Below are positions 39,268 to 48,798 of a stretch of 64,000 nt of DNA, piece after piece. A program made the translations under genes and the position numbers. Origin of the DNA: Kluyvera genomosp. 1 (GTDB lineage: Bacteria; Pseudomonadota; Gammaproteobacteria; Enterobacterales; Enterobacteriaceae). The notes beneath the pieces were generated by a model. The model worked only from the letters and a program-made list of their open reading frames with translations, made no database searches and was not told the DNA's origin. How positions within the stretch are numbered: position 1 is the stretch's first letter; every line of letters begins with the position of its first letter. The DNA is taken from contig NZ_LGHZ01000003.1 of NCBI RefSeq assembly GCF_001266615.1, positions 48,331 to 112,330 on the forward strand, written 5' to 3'.

Positions 39268-40298
39268 TATTGTGACTCAAGGGTGGCAACCGCCGAAGCG
39301 CCGATGCGGAACATCTCCGCGTCCGGTTTATCGACCATAATTTTGACGGGGAAGCGCTGGGCAACGTGCACCCAGTTAATTGAACGGGCGACGCGCGGCA
39401 GGCCGCCCAGTACCAGGCCGCCATCGTCTGGCATCACGCCAAAGCCAATGGAGTCAACTTTGCCGCTAAAGGTTTTACCACTGTCGCTCATCAGTCGCAG
39501 GGTAGCTGGCGAACCCGTGTGGATATTTTTCAGCTCGGTTTCGCGGAAATTGGCGATGACGTACCAGTGGCGCGTATCGATCAGAGTAAAGATAGGGCGC
39601 ATTGCAGAAGCGAACTGACCAATCGAGGTTTTAAGCGACACCACACGGCCGTCAAACGGCGCGCGCACGGTGGCCATTTCCAGCTGTAACTGAGTCAGGG
39701 CGATGTCCGCCTGTACCGCGACGCGCTGAGCGACCAGTGCATCAACGCCGCTAACGGCGGTGGCGGCCTGCTGAGCCTGCAGCAGCACGGCATTGAGGTC
39801 GGCTGCGCTGGCGCGCTGTGCGGTACGCGCGCGATCAACATCTTCCGCCGAGACGAATCCCTGCGACAGCAGCGGCGCTGTGCGGTTAAGCGTGCTGCTA
39901 GCCTGTTTTTCTGCTGCTCGCGCTTTGTCGACCATCGCCTGCACGGAGTTGGCGGCCAGCTTCTGCGCGTCCACGCTGCGCTGCGTCAACATGATTTGCT
40001 CATCGAGGGCATGTAGCGAGGCTTGTGCTTTCGCCAGGTTGGCTTCATACGGCCGAGGATCGATGCGAAATAGCAGGTCGCCCTGCTTTACCTGCTGATT
40101 ATCCTTAACCGCCAGTTCAACGATACGTCCACTCACTTCGGGAACAACATCTATCGTGTCGGCGGAGGCGTAGGCATCGCTGGTAGACGGTGAGCTATCC
40201 AAACGCCAAATGACAAAAACCATTACCACGAGGGCGAGTATGACCAGAAACAGGGCCGGTATTTTGTGATGAGGAACTTTTTTCTGCGAGCTTTCCAT
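39267..40298 (-). CDS. mdtN: MdtN periplasmic adaptor (HlyD/EmrA family)
   Basis: 343 residues, identical in length to E. coli MdtN. One N-terminal membrane anchor (IPALFLVILALVVMVFVIW) precedes a biotinyl-lipoyl-like domain split by a coiled-coil hairpin: VVPEVSGRIVELAVKDNQQVKQGDLLFRIDPRPYE on the way up and ATVRAPFDGRVVSLKTSIGQFASAM on the way down. Connects MdtO to MdtP. Lies 19 bp downstream of ytcA, so ytcA-mdtN-mdtO-mdtP is one operon. Confidence 0.96.
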   Translation of the reverse strand: MESSQKKVPHHKIPALFLVILALVVMVFVIWRLDSSPSTSDAYASADTIDVVPEVSGRIVELAVKDNQQVKQGDLLFRIDPRPYEANLAKAQASLHALDEQIMLTQRSVDAQKLAANSVQAMVDKARAAEKQASSTLNRTAPLLSQGFVSAEDVDRARTAQRASAADLNAVLLQAQQAATAVSGVDALVAQRVAVQADIALTQLQLEMATVRAPFDGRVVSLKTSIGQFASAMRPIFTLIDTRHWYVIANFRETELKNIHTGSPATLRLMSDSGKTFSGKVDSIGFGVMPDDGGLVLGGLPRVARSINWVHVAQRFPVKIMVDKPDAEMFRIGASAVATLESQ

Positions 40299-40317
40299 GA
40301 GCGCATCTCAATGTGAG

Positions 40318-40593
40318 TTAAAAAAACACCAGCCAGAACAGCATGGAGTAAAGGGCAAAGAGGGCGGTATAAATCACGCCAGCGAATGAAATCACGTTAT
40401 ATTTGTGCAGCATGAGCCGTCGGGTGATGAGCACAAGAATGACGCCGGCAATGATGCAAAAAAGCCAGCCGGGATAATAAGCGCCTATGACGGGAATAGC
40501 CGGTGGGAGCGAGCACCCTGACAGTAGCGTCGCGAGCGTGAGCCAGCCATATTTTTTCAGCGGCATCACCATTCTGGATTTAACTATTTGCAT
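40318..40593 (-). CDS. ytcA: Small membrane lipoprotein YtcA
   Basis: 91 residues from the ATG at 40593 (MQIVKSRMVMPLKK), the E. coli YtcA length. The frame stays open to 40710, but the extra N-terminal residues are not conserved. A lipobox LSGC gives Cys27; AIPVIGAYYPGWLFCIIAGVILVLI and VIYTALFALYSMLFWLVFF are two membrane segments. Function unknown; always next to mdtNOP in E. coli relatives, suggesting an accessory role in that exporter. The start choice rests on length and homology since the ribosome site is weak. Confidence 0.85.
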   Translation of the reverse strand: MQIVKSRMVMPLKKYGWLTLATLLSGCSLPPAIPVIGAYYPGWLFCIIAGVILVLITRRLMLHKYNVISFAGVIYTALFALYSMLFWLVFF

Positions 40594-41149
40594 AAAGAAG
40601 GACATCCTGTGTATTGCGAACAATATCCGGGGTGAATGTAAAATAGAATCAGAAATATCAGTATGGCGATTTTTTAGCAGGAGAAATATAGTTTTATTTT
40701 GATACCGCATTCATAACTTATTTATTTTAATTATTTATTATTGATGTTTATTTTCTAAATGAATAAAGAGTTCAGGAATGCTTTAAGCTGTGGGTTGTGG
40801 TCGGGTGATTTACGCCGTTTCACGGCTCCTGACGTGATGTGCAAGCAGTAGAGTGTAGTAAGAATCATGATGCTGCGAGATGTATTTTATATTTCTGGAT
40901 TAATGTCAATATAACCTAATATTGATATCCAATATGTTTGTCGCGGATTATTCATCGATTAACGCATCGTGACTTTAAAAAATAATGACCTATATGCACA
41001 GCTTCGATAATTAATAAAATAATTATGTTGGACTTAAAATTTAAGTTCATCCTGGAAGATGCCTTGGGCAGGAATTGAGATTCCTCCGCTACCCGCCGAA
41101 TGTGCGTCGCCCTTAATCTATCGCCAGCCCCCTTGACGCGACTGGCTTT
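40594..41149. other. A/T-rich ytcA-yjdP divergent region
   Basis: 556 bp with no supportable gene. Several stretches are nearly pure A/T (for example 40710-40760 and 41005-41046), and there is a palindrome ACTTAAA-A-TTTAAGT at 41032-41046. Such DNA is typical of H-NS-bound, horizontally mixed promoter regions. No -10/-35 assignment is safe. Confidence 0.5.
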
Positions 41150-41491
41150 ATGAAACGTTATCTGACCGTTTTTTTCTTCTGTGCCGTGTCGCTGATGACC
41201 AGTCACGCGGCGCGCGCTGATATCATTGATGATGCCATTGGCAATATTCAGCAGGCCATCAACGATGCCTATAACCCGAGCAGCGATCGTGCCAGTCGCG
41301 ATCGCGACGATGACGATCGCAGCTGGGACGATCGACGCAGTAGCAGCCCGAGTCAGCAACAATATAACGATCGGCGACGCCAGTTAGACGATCGTCGTCG
41401 TCAACTCGACGATCGTCAGCGTCAGTTGGACCAGGAGCGACGTCAGCTCTCTGACGATGAAAATCGACTTGATGATGATTACAACCGTTAG
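41150..41491 (+). CDS. yjdP: YjdP family secreted protein with charged Arg/Gln/Asp repeats
   Basis: 113 residues. The signal peptide ([23 protein letters not shown]) is followed by the conserved [20 protein letters not shown] and then a very polar region of near-heptad repeats ([25 protein letters not shown]) that should form a helix or coiled coil. E. coli YjdP (109 residues) has the same plan and also adjoins phnP. Function unknown, probably periplasmic. Its stop overlaps the convergent phnP stop by 4 bp. Confidence 0.9.
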   Translation: MKRYLTVFFFCAVSLMTSHAARADIIDDAIGNIQQAINDAYNPSSDRASRDRDDDDRSWDDRRSSSPSQQQYNDRRRQLDDRRRQLDDRQRQLDQERRQLSDDENRLDDDYNR

Positions 41492-42246
41492 TCCAGGGTG
41501 ATTTGCTGCCCGTCGTAGCCCGCTTCAATACCTGGCGGTAAAAGATGGCTCATCATCCATTCATCAAACTGGTGGCTGATATGCGTCAGAATCACCCGTG
41601 GGCAACCAATGATGTCGTTTAATCCCTGAATCGTCGCTAAATCGCTATGATTACGCGGGGTCTGTTCGCGCGGTGCGTGGCTGCAATCAATGACCATCAG
41701 CTGTGGACGGTTGTTGCTTAAAAAAGTCAGCGTTTTGTCCGGCAGTCCCGCGGTGTCGGAGAGCCAGGCGATACGGCTATGGGGCGTTTCCAGCAGGTAG
41801 CCAAAGGTCAGTTTTGAATGCGCCAGCGGCACAGGTGTCACCTGTAATCCCTGCAGGCTGAAGACCACAAACGGCTCAACGGTATGGCTAAAATCGAGCA
41901 GGCCGGGGTGTTTAAACAGATCGTCGCAGCCCTGTTCATCGGGCGGGCCGTAAACCGGCACGCTATCACCTATTCCCCAGCGCAGCGGGAAAAGTCCCTG
42001 AACGTGATCCATATGGTAGTGAGTGAGCAAAAATTGCTGGAAAGATCCGGCGGGCCAGCGGTCGGTGAGATCGTGTAATCCGGCATCGATTAGCGTTATC
42101 GCATCGTTAAATCTCACCACGCCGCTACAAGCTTTACGCCGATACTGCGGCGCGCGTCTGGCACGCGTACAGGCTGGGCAGTGGCAGCCCCAGGCGGGCA
42201 CGCCCTGCGCGCCGCCGGTCCCGCTGAGAGTCAGTGTCAGGCTCAT
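41488..42246 (-). CDS. phnP: PhnP, 5-phospho-alpha-D-ribosyl 1,2-cyclic phosphate phosphodiesterase
   Basis: 252 residues of the metallo-beta-lactamase fold. The metal motif is [12 protein letters not shown], with later [10 protein letters not shown] and [12 protein letters not shown] separate Cys site is expected in [16 protein letters not shown], near the N-terminus. PhnP opens the cyclic ribose phosphate produced by C-P lyase. Last gene of the phn operon, overlapping phnO by 4 bp. Confidence 0.96.
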   Translation of the reverse strand: MSLTLTLSGTGGAQGVPAWGCHCPACTRARRAPQYRRKACSGVVRFNDAITLIDAGLHDLTDRWPAGSFQQFLLTHYHMDHVQGLFPLRWGIGDSVPVYGPPDEQGCDDLFKHPGLLDFSHTVEPFVVFSLQGLQVTPVPLAHSKLTFGYLLETPHSRIAWLSDTAGLPDKTLTFLSNNRPQLMVIDCSHAPREQTPRNHSDLATIQGLNDIIGCPRVILTHISHQFDEWMMSHLLPPGIEAGYDGQQITLD

Positions 42247-42677
42247 AGCGTTTTGGTAAAACGGATGTGGCTTGGCGCATAGCCTTCACGCTGATAAAAG
42301 CGGTGCGCATTAACGCGTTGGGTGCTGGTCGATAATTCCGTCATCTCCGCACCTCTTTCCCGCGCCGTCTCTTCCGCCCACGCTAGCAGCTGGCTACCGA
42401 TCCCTGAACTGCGCACTTTCGGCATGACCACCAGTTCCTGAATCTCGCCAATCCAGTTGGCGTGATGTAGATGGAACTGCAAATGCAGGCTAATCATCCC
42501 CACGACGTTGTTGCCCTGCAGGGCCAGCTGATAGTGCAGATTACGATCCTCAAGGTTCGCAGCGAAGCCGGTATAAAAGGCGTCGCGATCGTATTCGGCT
42601 TGTTTCAGCTCGCACATCAATGCATAAACATCGTCGATATCTTCGAACGTGGCGTGGCGCAGTTCACACTCAGGCAT
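42243..42677 (-). CDS. phnO: PhnO aminoalkylphosphonate N-acetyltransferase (GNAT)
   Basis: 144 residues with the GNAT acetyl-CoA loop [22 protein letters not shown]. In E. coli PhnO acetylates aminoalkylphosphonates such as aminomethylphosphonate, allowing their breakdown by C-P lyase. Overlaps phnN by 8 bp and phnP by 4 bp. Confidence 0.95.
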   Translation of the reverse strand: MPECELRHATFEDIDDVYALMCELKQAEYDRDAFYTGFAANLEDRNLHYQLALQGNNVVGMISLHLQFHLHHANWIGEIQELVVMPKVRSSGIGSQLLAWAEETARERGAEMTELSTSTQRVNAHRFYQREGYAPSHIRFTKTL

Positions 42678-43218
42678 GGCTTCTCTCCTTTCGTCCCATC
42701 AGGGTGAGTAATTTATCCACCGACTGTAGCAGACTTCCGTCGTTATTGAGCGTATGGCATTCCGACGGGGTATAGCGCGCCGCGCGCTCCAGGCGTAGGG
42801 CTATCTCGGCGCCGTTTTCCCGCCCACGTGCCTGTAAGCGTTCGCGCAGAATCTCCGGGGAGACCTGTAAACAGACCGGTAGCAGCGCGCTGGCATAGCG
42901 CGCTTTCGCTTGTGCCAGATGGGCCCGGGAACCGTTCACCACCACGTCAAACCCGCCGTGCAGCCAGAGATCAATCTCCACGCCCACGCCGTAGTACAGG
43001 CCGTTGGCATGCCAGCTTAGAGCGAGCAGATTTCTCCCGGCGCGGGTGAAAAACTCCTGTTCACTGAGCGCGATATGGTTTTCACAACCCGCGCTGGCCG
43101 GTCGGGTGATATAGCGGTGTGCGACCAGAAGGTCGCTATGCTCCTGCTGGCGCAACACTTCCAACAGGCTATCTTTGCCGGAGCCAGAAGGCCCCATCAA
43201 CCAGAGCAGTTTACCCAT
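42670..43218 (-). CDS. phnN: PhnN ribose 1,5-bisphosphate phosphokinase
   Basis: 182 residues. The P-loop [10 protein letters not shown] at about residue 9 and guanylate-kinase-like fold ([11 protein letters not shown]) identify PhnN, which converts ribose 1,5-bisphosphate to PRPP, salvaging the ribose part of the C-P lyase intermediates. Two bases separate it from phnM. Confidence 0.95.
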   Translation of the reverse strand: MGKLLWLMGPSGSGKDSLLEVLRQQEHSDLLVAHRYITRPASAGCENHIALSEQEFFTRAGRNLLALSWHANGLYYGVGVEIDLWLHGGFDVVVNGSRAHLAQAKARYASALLPVCLQVSPEILRERLQARGRENGAEIALRLERAARYTPSECHTLNNDGSLLQSVDKLLTLMGRKERSHA

Positions 43219-43220
43219 GA

Positions 43221-44357
43221 TCAGAACACCCTTTTTCCTTGACGCCAGACGTGGTCGATATGAATGTGCTCGCCTTTGCGGTGCGCCAGCACCAGGTCGG
43301 CACGCTTGCCTTCGGCAATGACGCCGCGGTCGTGAAGGTTCAGCGCATGCGCGGGGTTTTTGGTGACCAGATTAATGGCCTGCGCGAGGGTAAACGCGTT
43401 TTGCTCGTCATCCGCCACGCGGAAGGCTGCATCCAGCAGGCTCGCGGGGTAATAGTCGGAGGAAAGAATATCCAGCAGCCCGAGACCCGCAAGCTGATGT
43501 GCCGCAACGTTGCCGGAGTGCGAGCCGCCGCGCACGATATTTGGCGCTCCCATCAGCACATTCATGCCGTGGCGGCGCGATGATTCAGCCGCTTCCAGCG
43601 TGGTCGGGAACTCGGCAATCACGCTGCCTAACAGGTGTGATTCCACCACGTGATCGTGGGTGGCATCATCGTGGCTGGCTAGCGCAATTTGGCGTTCGCG
43701 GCACATTCCCGCAATGGCGGTACGGTTAGGCTGCGACCAGCGGGCCGCCAGCGCGAGCTGCTCTTCTTCGTACTCACGCATCTGCACGTCGGTCAGCGAA
43801 TATTTGCCTTGATAGTATTCCCGGTATTTTTCGCGGTTGGCGAACTGACGCTGGCCCGGTGAGTGGTCCATCAGGGATACCAACGACACCGGCTCGCGGC
43901 TCACCAGTTTTTCAAACAGTGGTAGGGTGGTGTGATGCGGCAGTTCGCAGCGCAGATGCAGGCGATGCTCAGCGCGGTTGAGACCGCGTTTTTGCGTCTC
44001 CTCGACGGCGTTGATCATTTTCTCCAGATTTTCCAGCCGATCGCCGCCGTCGCGCACATCGCCAATGGCCACGGCATCCAGCACGGTAGTGATGCCGCTG
44101 GCAACCATCAGCGCATCGTGGCTGCTCATCGCCGAGTGGGCCGGCCAATCGACTTTGGGACGGGGGGTAAAGAATTTATCCAGATTATCGGTGTGCAGCT
44201 CAATCAGCCCCGGCAGTAGCCAGCCGCCTTCGCCATCCATCGCTTCCGGCAGACGGCTCTGGCTATCGGCAAAGGCGCGAATCTCGCCGTCCTGAACTTC
44301 CAGTGACCCGTGAACGACATCATTCTCAAGAACCAGCTTTATATTATTGATAATCAT
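43221..44357 (-). CDS. phnM: PhnM triphosphoribosyl phosphonate diphosphohydrolase
   Basis: 378 residues of the amidohydrolase superfamily. Metal-site features are [25 protein letters not shown] and [13 protein letters not shown]. PhnM removes pyrophosphate from 5-triphosphoribosyl-alpha-1-phosphonate before C-P cleavage. Overlaps phnL by 4 bp. Confidence 0.96.
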   Translation of the reverse strand: MIINNIKLVLENDVVHGSLEVQDGEIRAFADSQSRLPEAMDGEGGWLLPGLIELHTDNLDKFFTPRPKVDWPAHSAMSSHDALMVASGITTVLDAVAIGDVRDGGDRLENLEKMINAVEETQKRGLNRAEHRLHLRCELPHHTTLPLFEKLVSREPVSLVSLMDHSPGQRQFANREKYREYYQGKYSLTDVQMREYEEEQLALAARWSQPNRTAIAGMCRERQIALASHDDATHDHVVESHLLGSVIAEFPTTLEAAESSRRHGMNVLMGAPNIVRGGSHSGNVAAHQLAGLGLLDILSSDYYPASLLDAAFRVADDEQNAFTLAQAINLVTKNPAHALNLHDRGVIAEGKRADLVLAHRKGEHIHIDHVWRQGKRVF

Positions 44358-45040
44358 GCAGGTGTACCCATGGGATGGAGGCGGTCTGCGACCTGGTTAC
44401 GGACGGCTTCATCGTGGAAAATACCGACAATGGCCGCGCCGCGGGCTTTGGCTTCATGAATCAGGCTGACGACCGCCGCGCTGTTTTTGGCATCCAGCGA
44501 GGCGGTGGGCTCGTCGAGCAATAAAATGGGGTAGTCGACGATAAAACCGCGGGCGATGTTGACGCGCTGCTGTTCGCCGCCGGAAAAGGTCGACGGTGCA
44601 AGATGCCATAAACGTTCCGGCACGTTCAGGCGGGTCAACAGCTGAGCGGCTTTAGCGGCACAGGCTTCGCGCGGCACGCCGGTATTGAGCAGAGGTTGCA
44701 TGACCACTTCCAGCGTGGAGATACGTGGGATCACGCGCAGAAACTGGCTCACCCAGCCGACGGTGGCTTTGCGGACTTCCACCACCTTGCGCGCTGGGGC
44801 GCTGACTAAATCCACCCACTCATCGCCGTGTTTAATATGGATATGCCCTTCGTCCGGCAGGTAGTTGGCGTACAAGGAGCGCAGCAGGGTCGATTTGCCA
44901 CTGCCGGAATGGCCGTGAAGTACGACGCATTCCCCGGCGTTGACCGAGAGCGAGGCGTTACGTAAAACGGCAAGCTGGACGCCATTTTGTTGGTGAAGAA
45001 CAAAGGTTTTACTCACATTTTCGACGCGGATAGCGTTCAT
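44354..45040 (-). CDS. phnL: PhnL ABC-type ATPase of the C-P lyase system
   Basis: 228 residues. Walker [12 protein letters not shown], signature [12 protein letters not shown], Walker [13 protein letters not shown] and the H-loop GIFHDEAVR are all intact. PhnL is needed with PhnG, H and I for the first step, attaching phosphonate to the ribose of ATP, and binds the C-P lyase core rather than acting as a transporter. A 67-bp gap with a hairpin separates it from phnK. Confidence 0.95.
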   Translation of the reverse strand: MNAIRVENVSKTFVLHQQNGVQLAVLRNASLSVNAGECVVLHGHSGSGKSTLLRSLYANYLPDEGHIHIKHGDEWVDLVSAPARKVVEVRKATVGWVSQFLRVIPRISTLEVVMQPLLNTGVPREACAAKAAQLLTRLNVPERLWHLAPSTFSGGEQQRVNIARGFIVDYPILLLDEPTASLDAKNSAAVVSLIHEAKARGAAIVGIFHDEAVRNQVADRLHPMGTPA

Positions 45041-45073
45041 TTTTCGCCTCTTTTACATATATGCGTCCGAGAA

Positions 45074-45097
45074 CCTGATAGCGCTTCGCTTATCAGG
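45074..45097. repeat. Intercistronic hairpin between phnK and phnL
   Basis: CCTGATA / TATCAGG arms extended by AGCG / CGCT with one bulge. It is the only sizeable gap (67 bp) in an otherwise tightly overlapped operon. No T-run, so a REP-like stabiliser is more likely than a terminator. Confidence 0.6.
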
Positions 45098-45107
45098 CTG
45101 ACAACAG

Positions 45108-45866
45108 TCAGTTCTGCAACACCGACGACACCAGCAACTGGGTGTACGGATGGTGCGGGTCGTCGAGAACCCGGTCGGTTAACCCACTTTCCACCACCTG
45201 ACCTTGCTTCATCACCAGCAGACGGTCGGCCAGCAGTCGCGCGACGCCCAAGTCATGGGTCACAATCACCACCGCCAGGTTTAGTTCCACCACCAGGCCG
45301 CGCAGCAGGTCGAGCAGACGCGCCTGTACCGACACATCCAGCCCGCCGGTGGGTTCATCCATAAACACCAGCTTTGGATGGGTGACCAGGTTGCGGGCAA
45401 TCTGCAGGCGCTGCTGCATACCGCCGGAGAAGGTGGTCGGCAGGTCATCAATACGCGACGCCGGGATCTCTACCTCTTCCAGCCAGCGCTGAGCGGTGGC
45501 GCGGATCTCGCCGTAATGCCGTGCGCCGGTGGCCATCAACCGTTCGCCAATATTGCCGCCCGCTGAGACCTGACGGCGCAGGCCATCCATCGGATGCTGG
45601 TGCACCACGCCCCATTCGGTGCGCAGCAGGCGACGGCGTTCGGCTTCGCTCATGGCGTACAGTGAACTGTCCTGATAGCGGATGGTGCCTTCTTGTGGTG
45701 TCAGGCGCGCAGAAATGGACTTCAGTAGGGTGGTTTTACCGGAGCCGGATTCGCCGACGATGCCCAGCACCTCGCCTGGCCACAAATCAAAAGAGACGTT
45801 GCTAAAACCTTTGCCCGGCGCGTACAGATGGGTCAGACGGTCAACGGAAAGTAAGGGCTGGCTCAT
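45108..45866 (-). CDS. phnK: PhnK ABC-type ATPase of the C-P lyase complex
   Basis: 252 residues with Walker A GESGSGKTTLL, signature FSGGMQQRLQIA, Walker B LVFMDEPTGGLDVS and H-loop VIVTHDLGVA. PhnK binds the PhnGHIJ core at PhnJ. Overlaps phnJ by 4 bp. Confidence 0.96.
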   Translation of the reverse strand: MSQPLLSVDRLTHLYAPGKGFSNVSFDLWPGEVLGIVGESGSGKTTLLKSISARLTPQEGTIRYQDSSLYAMSEAERRRLLRTEWGVVHQHPMDGLRRQVSAGGNIGERLMATGARHYGEIRATAQRWLEEVEIPASRIDDLPTTFSGGMQQRLQIARNLVTHPKLVFMDEPTGGLDVSVQARLLDLLRGLVVELNLAVVIVTHDLGVARLLADRLLVMKQGQVVESGLTDRVLDDPHHPYTQLLVSSVLQN

Positions 45867-46708
45867 GGCTTTTTGGCCTCGCTCTGTTGGCGGCAGTAGT
45901 CGGTATCGGAGCAGACAAACATCCGTTTGCCGCTATCATCCAGCACCACTTCATCGAGATAGCTGTGGGTGGAGCCGCAAATAGCGCACGGCTCGTCCCA
46001 ACGCTGCACGGTGAAGGGATGGTCGTCGAAGTCGAGGCTCTCGACGCGGGTATACGGCGGCACGGCGTAGATACGTTTTTCACGTCCGGCACCAAACAGC
46101 TGCAGTGCGGGCATCATGTCCATTTTTGGGTTATCGAATTTTGGGATCGGCGACGGGTCCATCACGTAGCGGTCATTCACTTTCACCGGGTAGGCATAGG
46201 TGGTGGCGATATGGCCGAAGCGGGCGATGTCTTCATACAGCTTCACCTGCATCACGCCGTATTCCTCTAGAGCGTGCATGGTACGGGTTTCGGTTTCGCG
46301 CGGTTCGATGAATCGAAGCGGTTCCGGGATCGGTACCTGGAAGATCAGGATCTGATCCTCAACCAGCGGCGTCTCGGGGATCCGGTGGCGAGTCTGGATA
46401 AGCGTCGCCTCTTCGGTGCATTCGGTCGTGTTGACCCCAGTGACCCGCTGGAAGAAGTTGCGGATCGACACGGCATTGGTGGTGTCATCCGCCCCTTGAT
46501 CGATAACCTTCAGCACGTCCGCTTCACCGATCACGCTGGCGGTAAGCTGAATGCCGCCGGTGCCCCAGCCGTAGGGCATCGGCATCTCGCGGCCGCCGAA
46601 CGGTACTTGATAGCCGGGGATCGCTACCGCTTTCATGATGGCGCGGCGGATCATGCGTTTGGTTTGTTCATCGAGGTAGGCAAAGTTATAGCCGCTGAGA
46701 TTAGCCAT
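45863..46708 (-). CDS. phnJ: PhnJ, carbon-phosphorus lyase radical SAM subunit
   Basis: 281 residues. The catalytic subunit breaks the C-P bond of ribosyl methylphosphonate to give the alkane and cyclic ribose phosphate. The unusual [4Fe-4S] site uses the C-terminal cysteines Cys241, 244, 266 and 272 (CAICGS ... FVCSDTDYC), all intact. The glycine region GWGTGGIQLTAS is conserved. Overlaps phnI by 8 bp. Confidence 0.97.
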   Translation of the reverse strand: MANLSGYNFAYLDEQTKRMIRRAIMKAVAIPGYQVPFGGREMPMPYGWGTGGIQLTASVIGEADVLKVIDQGADDTTNAVSIRNFFQRVTGVNTTECTEEATLIQTRHRIPETPLVEDQILIFQVPIPEPLRFIEPRETETRTMHALEEYGVMQVKLYEDIARFGHIATTYAYPVKVNDRYVMDPSPIPKFDNPKMDMMPALQLFGAGREKRIYAVPPYTRVESLDFDDHPFTVQRWDEPCAICGSTHSYLDEVVLDDSGKRMFVCSDTDYCRQQSEAKKP

Positions 46709-47765
46709 TTATCTGCTCCCGTTGCAGGCGTTTCAACAGTTCCAGCTCGGCCTGAAAATCGACGTAATGAGGGAGTTTGAGGTGCGAGACAAAACCGGCG
46801 GCTTCGACGTTATCGGCATGGGCGAGGACGAACTCTTCATCCTGGGCTGGGCCGACGGCGTGCTCACCGTATTCCGGTGCCTGCAGGGCACGGTCAACCA
46901 GCGCCATCGCCATTGCTTTTCGCTCGCTCATGCCGAACACCAGGCCATAGCCGCGGGTAAAGTGCGGCGGCTCGTCCACCGGGTCGACAAAACCGTTGAC
47001 CATTTCGCATTCCGTCATCAGCAGTTCGCCGACGTTTACCGCAAAACCTAGCTCTTCTGGCACAATTTCAACGTTAACGTAGCCACTGCGAATTTCCCCG
47101 GCGAACGGGTGATTACGCCCGTAGCCGCGCTGGGTGGAGTAGGCCAGTGCCAGCAAATACCCTTCGTCGCCGCGCATCAGCTGCTGTAGGCGAGACGAGC
47201 GCGAGCACGGGTAAACCGGCGGCGTGCGGGTGATATCGTCCGGCGCTACGCCGTTATCTTCTTCCACCTTCGCCAGGCCTTGATGGGCCAGCAGACTGAA
47301 TACATGCGGCGACGGCGATGGCTCGCCGTCTTCGGTTTTCAGCGTCGGGGCTTCGCCGTTGGCCAGCAGAGTGAAATCCAGAAGACGATGGGTGTAATCG
47401 TAGGTGGGGCCAAGCAATTGCCCGCCGGGGACGTCCTTGTAGACGGCGGAAATACGGCGTTCCAGGCGCATTTTCCCGCTATCCAGCGGCTCGCTGACCG
47501 CCAGTTTTGCCAACGTCGTGCGATAGGCGCGCAGCAGGAAAATCGCTTCAACGTTGTCACCGCTGGCCTGCTTTAGCGCCAGCGCCGCCAGTTCGCGGTC
47601 GGCAATGCCGCCTTCGGTCATGACCCGGTCCACCGCCAGGTTTAACTGTTGCTCTATCTGGGCGACGCTCAGCTCGGGGAGGGAGGTGTCGCCCCGGCGT
47701 CGGTTTTCCTGGAGCTGGTGGGCGGCGGCAATCGCCTTCTCGCCACCTTTCACGGCTACGTACAT
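46701..47765 (-). CDS. phnI: PhnI, core subunit of the C-P lyase system
   Basis: 354 residues from the ATG at 47765 ([12 protein letters not shown]), which shares one base with the phnH stop (TGATG); an ATG two codons earlier is less likely. PhnI has nucleosidase activity and, with PhnG, H and L, forms triphosphoribosyl phosphonate from ATP and phosphonate. Conserved stretches: RRISAVYKDVPGGQLLGPTYDYTHRL and EELGFAVNVGELLMTECEM. Confidence 0.96.
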   Translation of the reverse strand: MYVAVKGGEKAIAAAHQLQENRRRGDTSLPELSVAQIEQQLNLAVDRVMTEGGIADRELAALALKQASGDNVEAIFLLRAYRTTLAKLAVSEPLDSGKMRLERRISAVYKDVPGGQLLGPTYDYTHRLLDFTLLANGEAPTLKTEDGEPSPSPHVFSLLAHQGLAKVEEDNGVAPDDITRTPPVYPCSRSSRLQQLMRGDEGYLLALAYSTQRGYGRNHPFAGEIRSGYVNVEIVPEELGFAVNVGELLMTECEMVNGFVDPVDEPPHFTRGYGLVFGMSERKAMAMALVDRALQAPEYGEHAVGPAQDEEFVLAHADNVEAAGFVSHLKLPHYVDFQAELELLKRLQREQING

Positions 47766-48349
47766 CAGCAAACCTCCACGTGGGTGGTGCGCGGAATAGC
47801 CAGCAGGCGTTCGCCGCAGGTGAGGATCAGATCCACGCCAAGCGGGAATGGGTGCGGGCGTTCGGTCAGTTCATGCAGAATGCACTCCGGCAGCTGCGGG
47901 GCAATCATGCGTTCATCCTGAATGCCCGCGCCGGTCAGGCGCAGCATGCGGCCACCGCTGAGGCTGGCAACCTGCACAATCAGCGTGGCGCTGGTCTCTG
48001 GCGCCACGGCGCTGCCGGTACACAGCGCGTCGAGCTGCTCGCGGCTGATAGCGTCATTCGACACCGCAAAAGTGGCCTGCTGTGGCTGCTCAACCAGCGG
48101 CGCGTTGGTGTGAAAACGCAGACTCTGGCTAACGATATCGTTATGCAGTGTGCCCGCCAGCCAGACCGGTGTATCGTTGTCGGCCAGCGTCAGCAGAACG
48201 CTGGTAGTGGCGATGTTCAGCGGCTGCCAGCCGTGTTTGAGTTGATGCAGCGCAACAATCACGCCCGGCTCGCTCATCGCTTTTAGCAGACGACGAAAAC
48301 TGTGTTGGGCATCCTGCACAGGGAGGGAAAAAGCGGTTTCCAGGGTCAT
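47765..48349 (-). CDS. phnH: PhnH, core subunit of the C-P lyase system
   Basis: 194 residues, [33 protein letters not shown]-transferase-like fold without catalytic residues; dimer within the PhnGHIJ complex. Overlaps phnG by 4 bp. Confidence 0.96.
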   Translation of the reverse strand: MTLETAFSLPVQDAQHSFRRLLKAMSEPGVIVALHQLKHGWQPLNIATTSVLLTLADNDTPVWLAGTLHNDIVSQSLRFHTNAPLVEQPQQATFAVSNDAISREQLDALCTGSAVAPETSATLIVQVASLSGGRMLRLTGAGIQDERMIAPQLPECILHELTERPHPFPLGVDLILTCGERLLAIPRTTHVEVC

Positions 48350-48798
48350 GCGTTGTCTCCGCGAACCAGCGTAAAGAAGTCGACCCGGCTGGCGTTGATC
48401 TCGGCCTGACGTGCGGCAATGCGCGCCGTACGGTCGGCTTCCAGCGGGGCAATGAGGGTTTCTAATAATGTTGGGTAATGGGTAGGCTGCTGGAGCAGGG
48501 CGTCGAGCAGCGCACAGCGTTCGGCATGCGCTTTGTTGCGCCCCAGTATCCAGCTGTAGCCCAGCGTGCCGTTGCTTAAGCGTACGGCGGCGCGGGTGAG
48601 GGTGGCGTCTCCGGCAAAAAAGCGTTCACCGGTACCGCCCATACGGCCCTGTAGCTGAACCAGCCCGGTTTCCGCCGCGCGGATGGTTTCGTATTCTGCA
48701 GTGATATTCAGGGTGGCCATTTTTGCCGCGAGGCTGGCCGGGTCGCAGTGGGCCAGCACCGACATCCAGTGCTGGCGGGTCGCGTGATTAGCGTCCAT
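48346..48798 (-). CDS. phnG: PhnG, core subunit of the C-P lyase system
   Basis: 150 residues, [23 protein letters not shown]. Part of the PhnGHIJ core and required for ribosyl phosphonate synthesis. Its first base is the last of phnF (1-bp overlap). Confidence 0.96.
   Translation of the reverse strand: MDANHATRQHWMSVLAHCDPASLAAKMATLNITAEYETIRAAETGLVQLQGRMGGTGERFFAGDATLTRAAVRLSNGTLGYSWILGRNKAHAERCALLDALLQQPTHYPTLLETLIAPLEADRTARIAARQAEINASRVDFFTLVRGDNA

Noticed and set aside
41259..41528. Minus-strand frame of 89 codons opposite yjdP
   Set aside because: Created by the Asp/Arg-rich codons of yjdP read in reverse (Asp-Arg-His low complexity).
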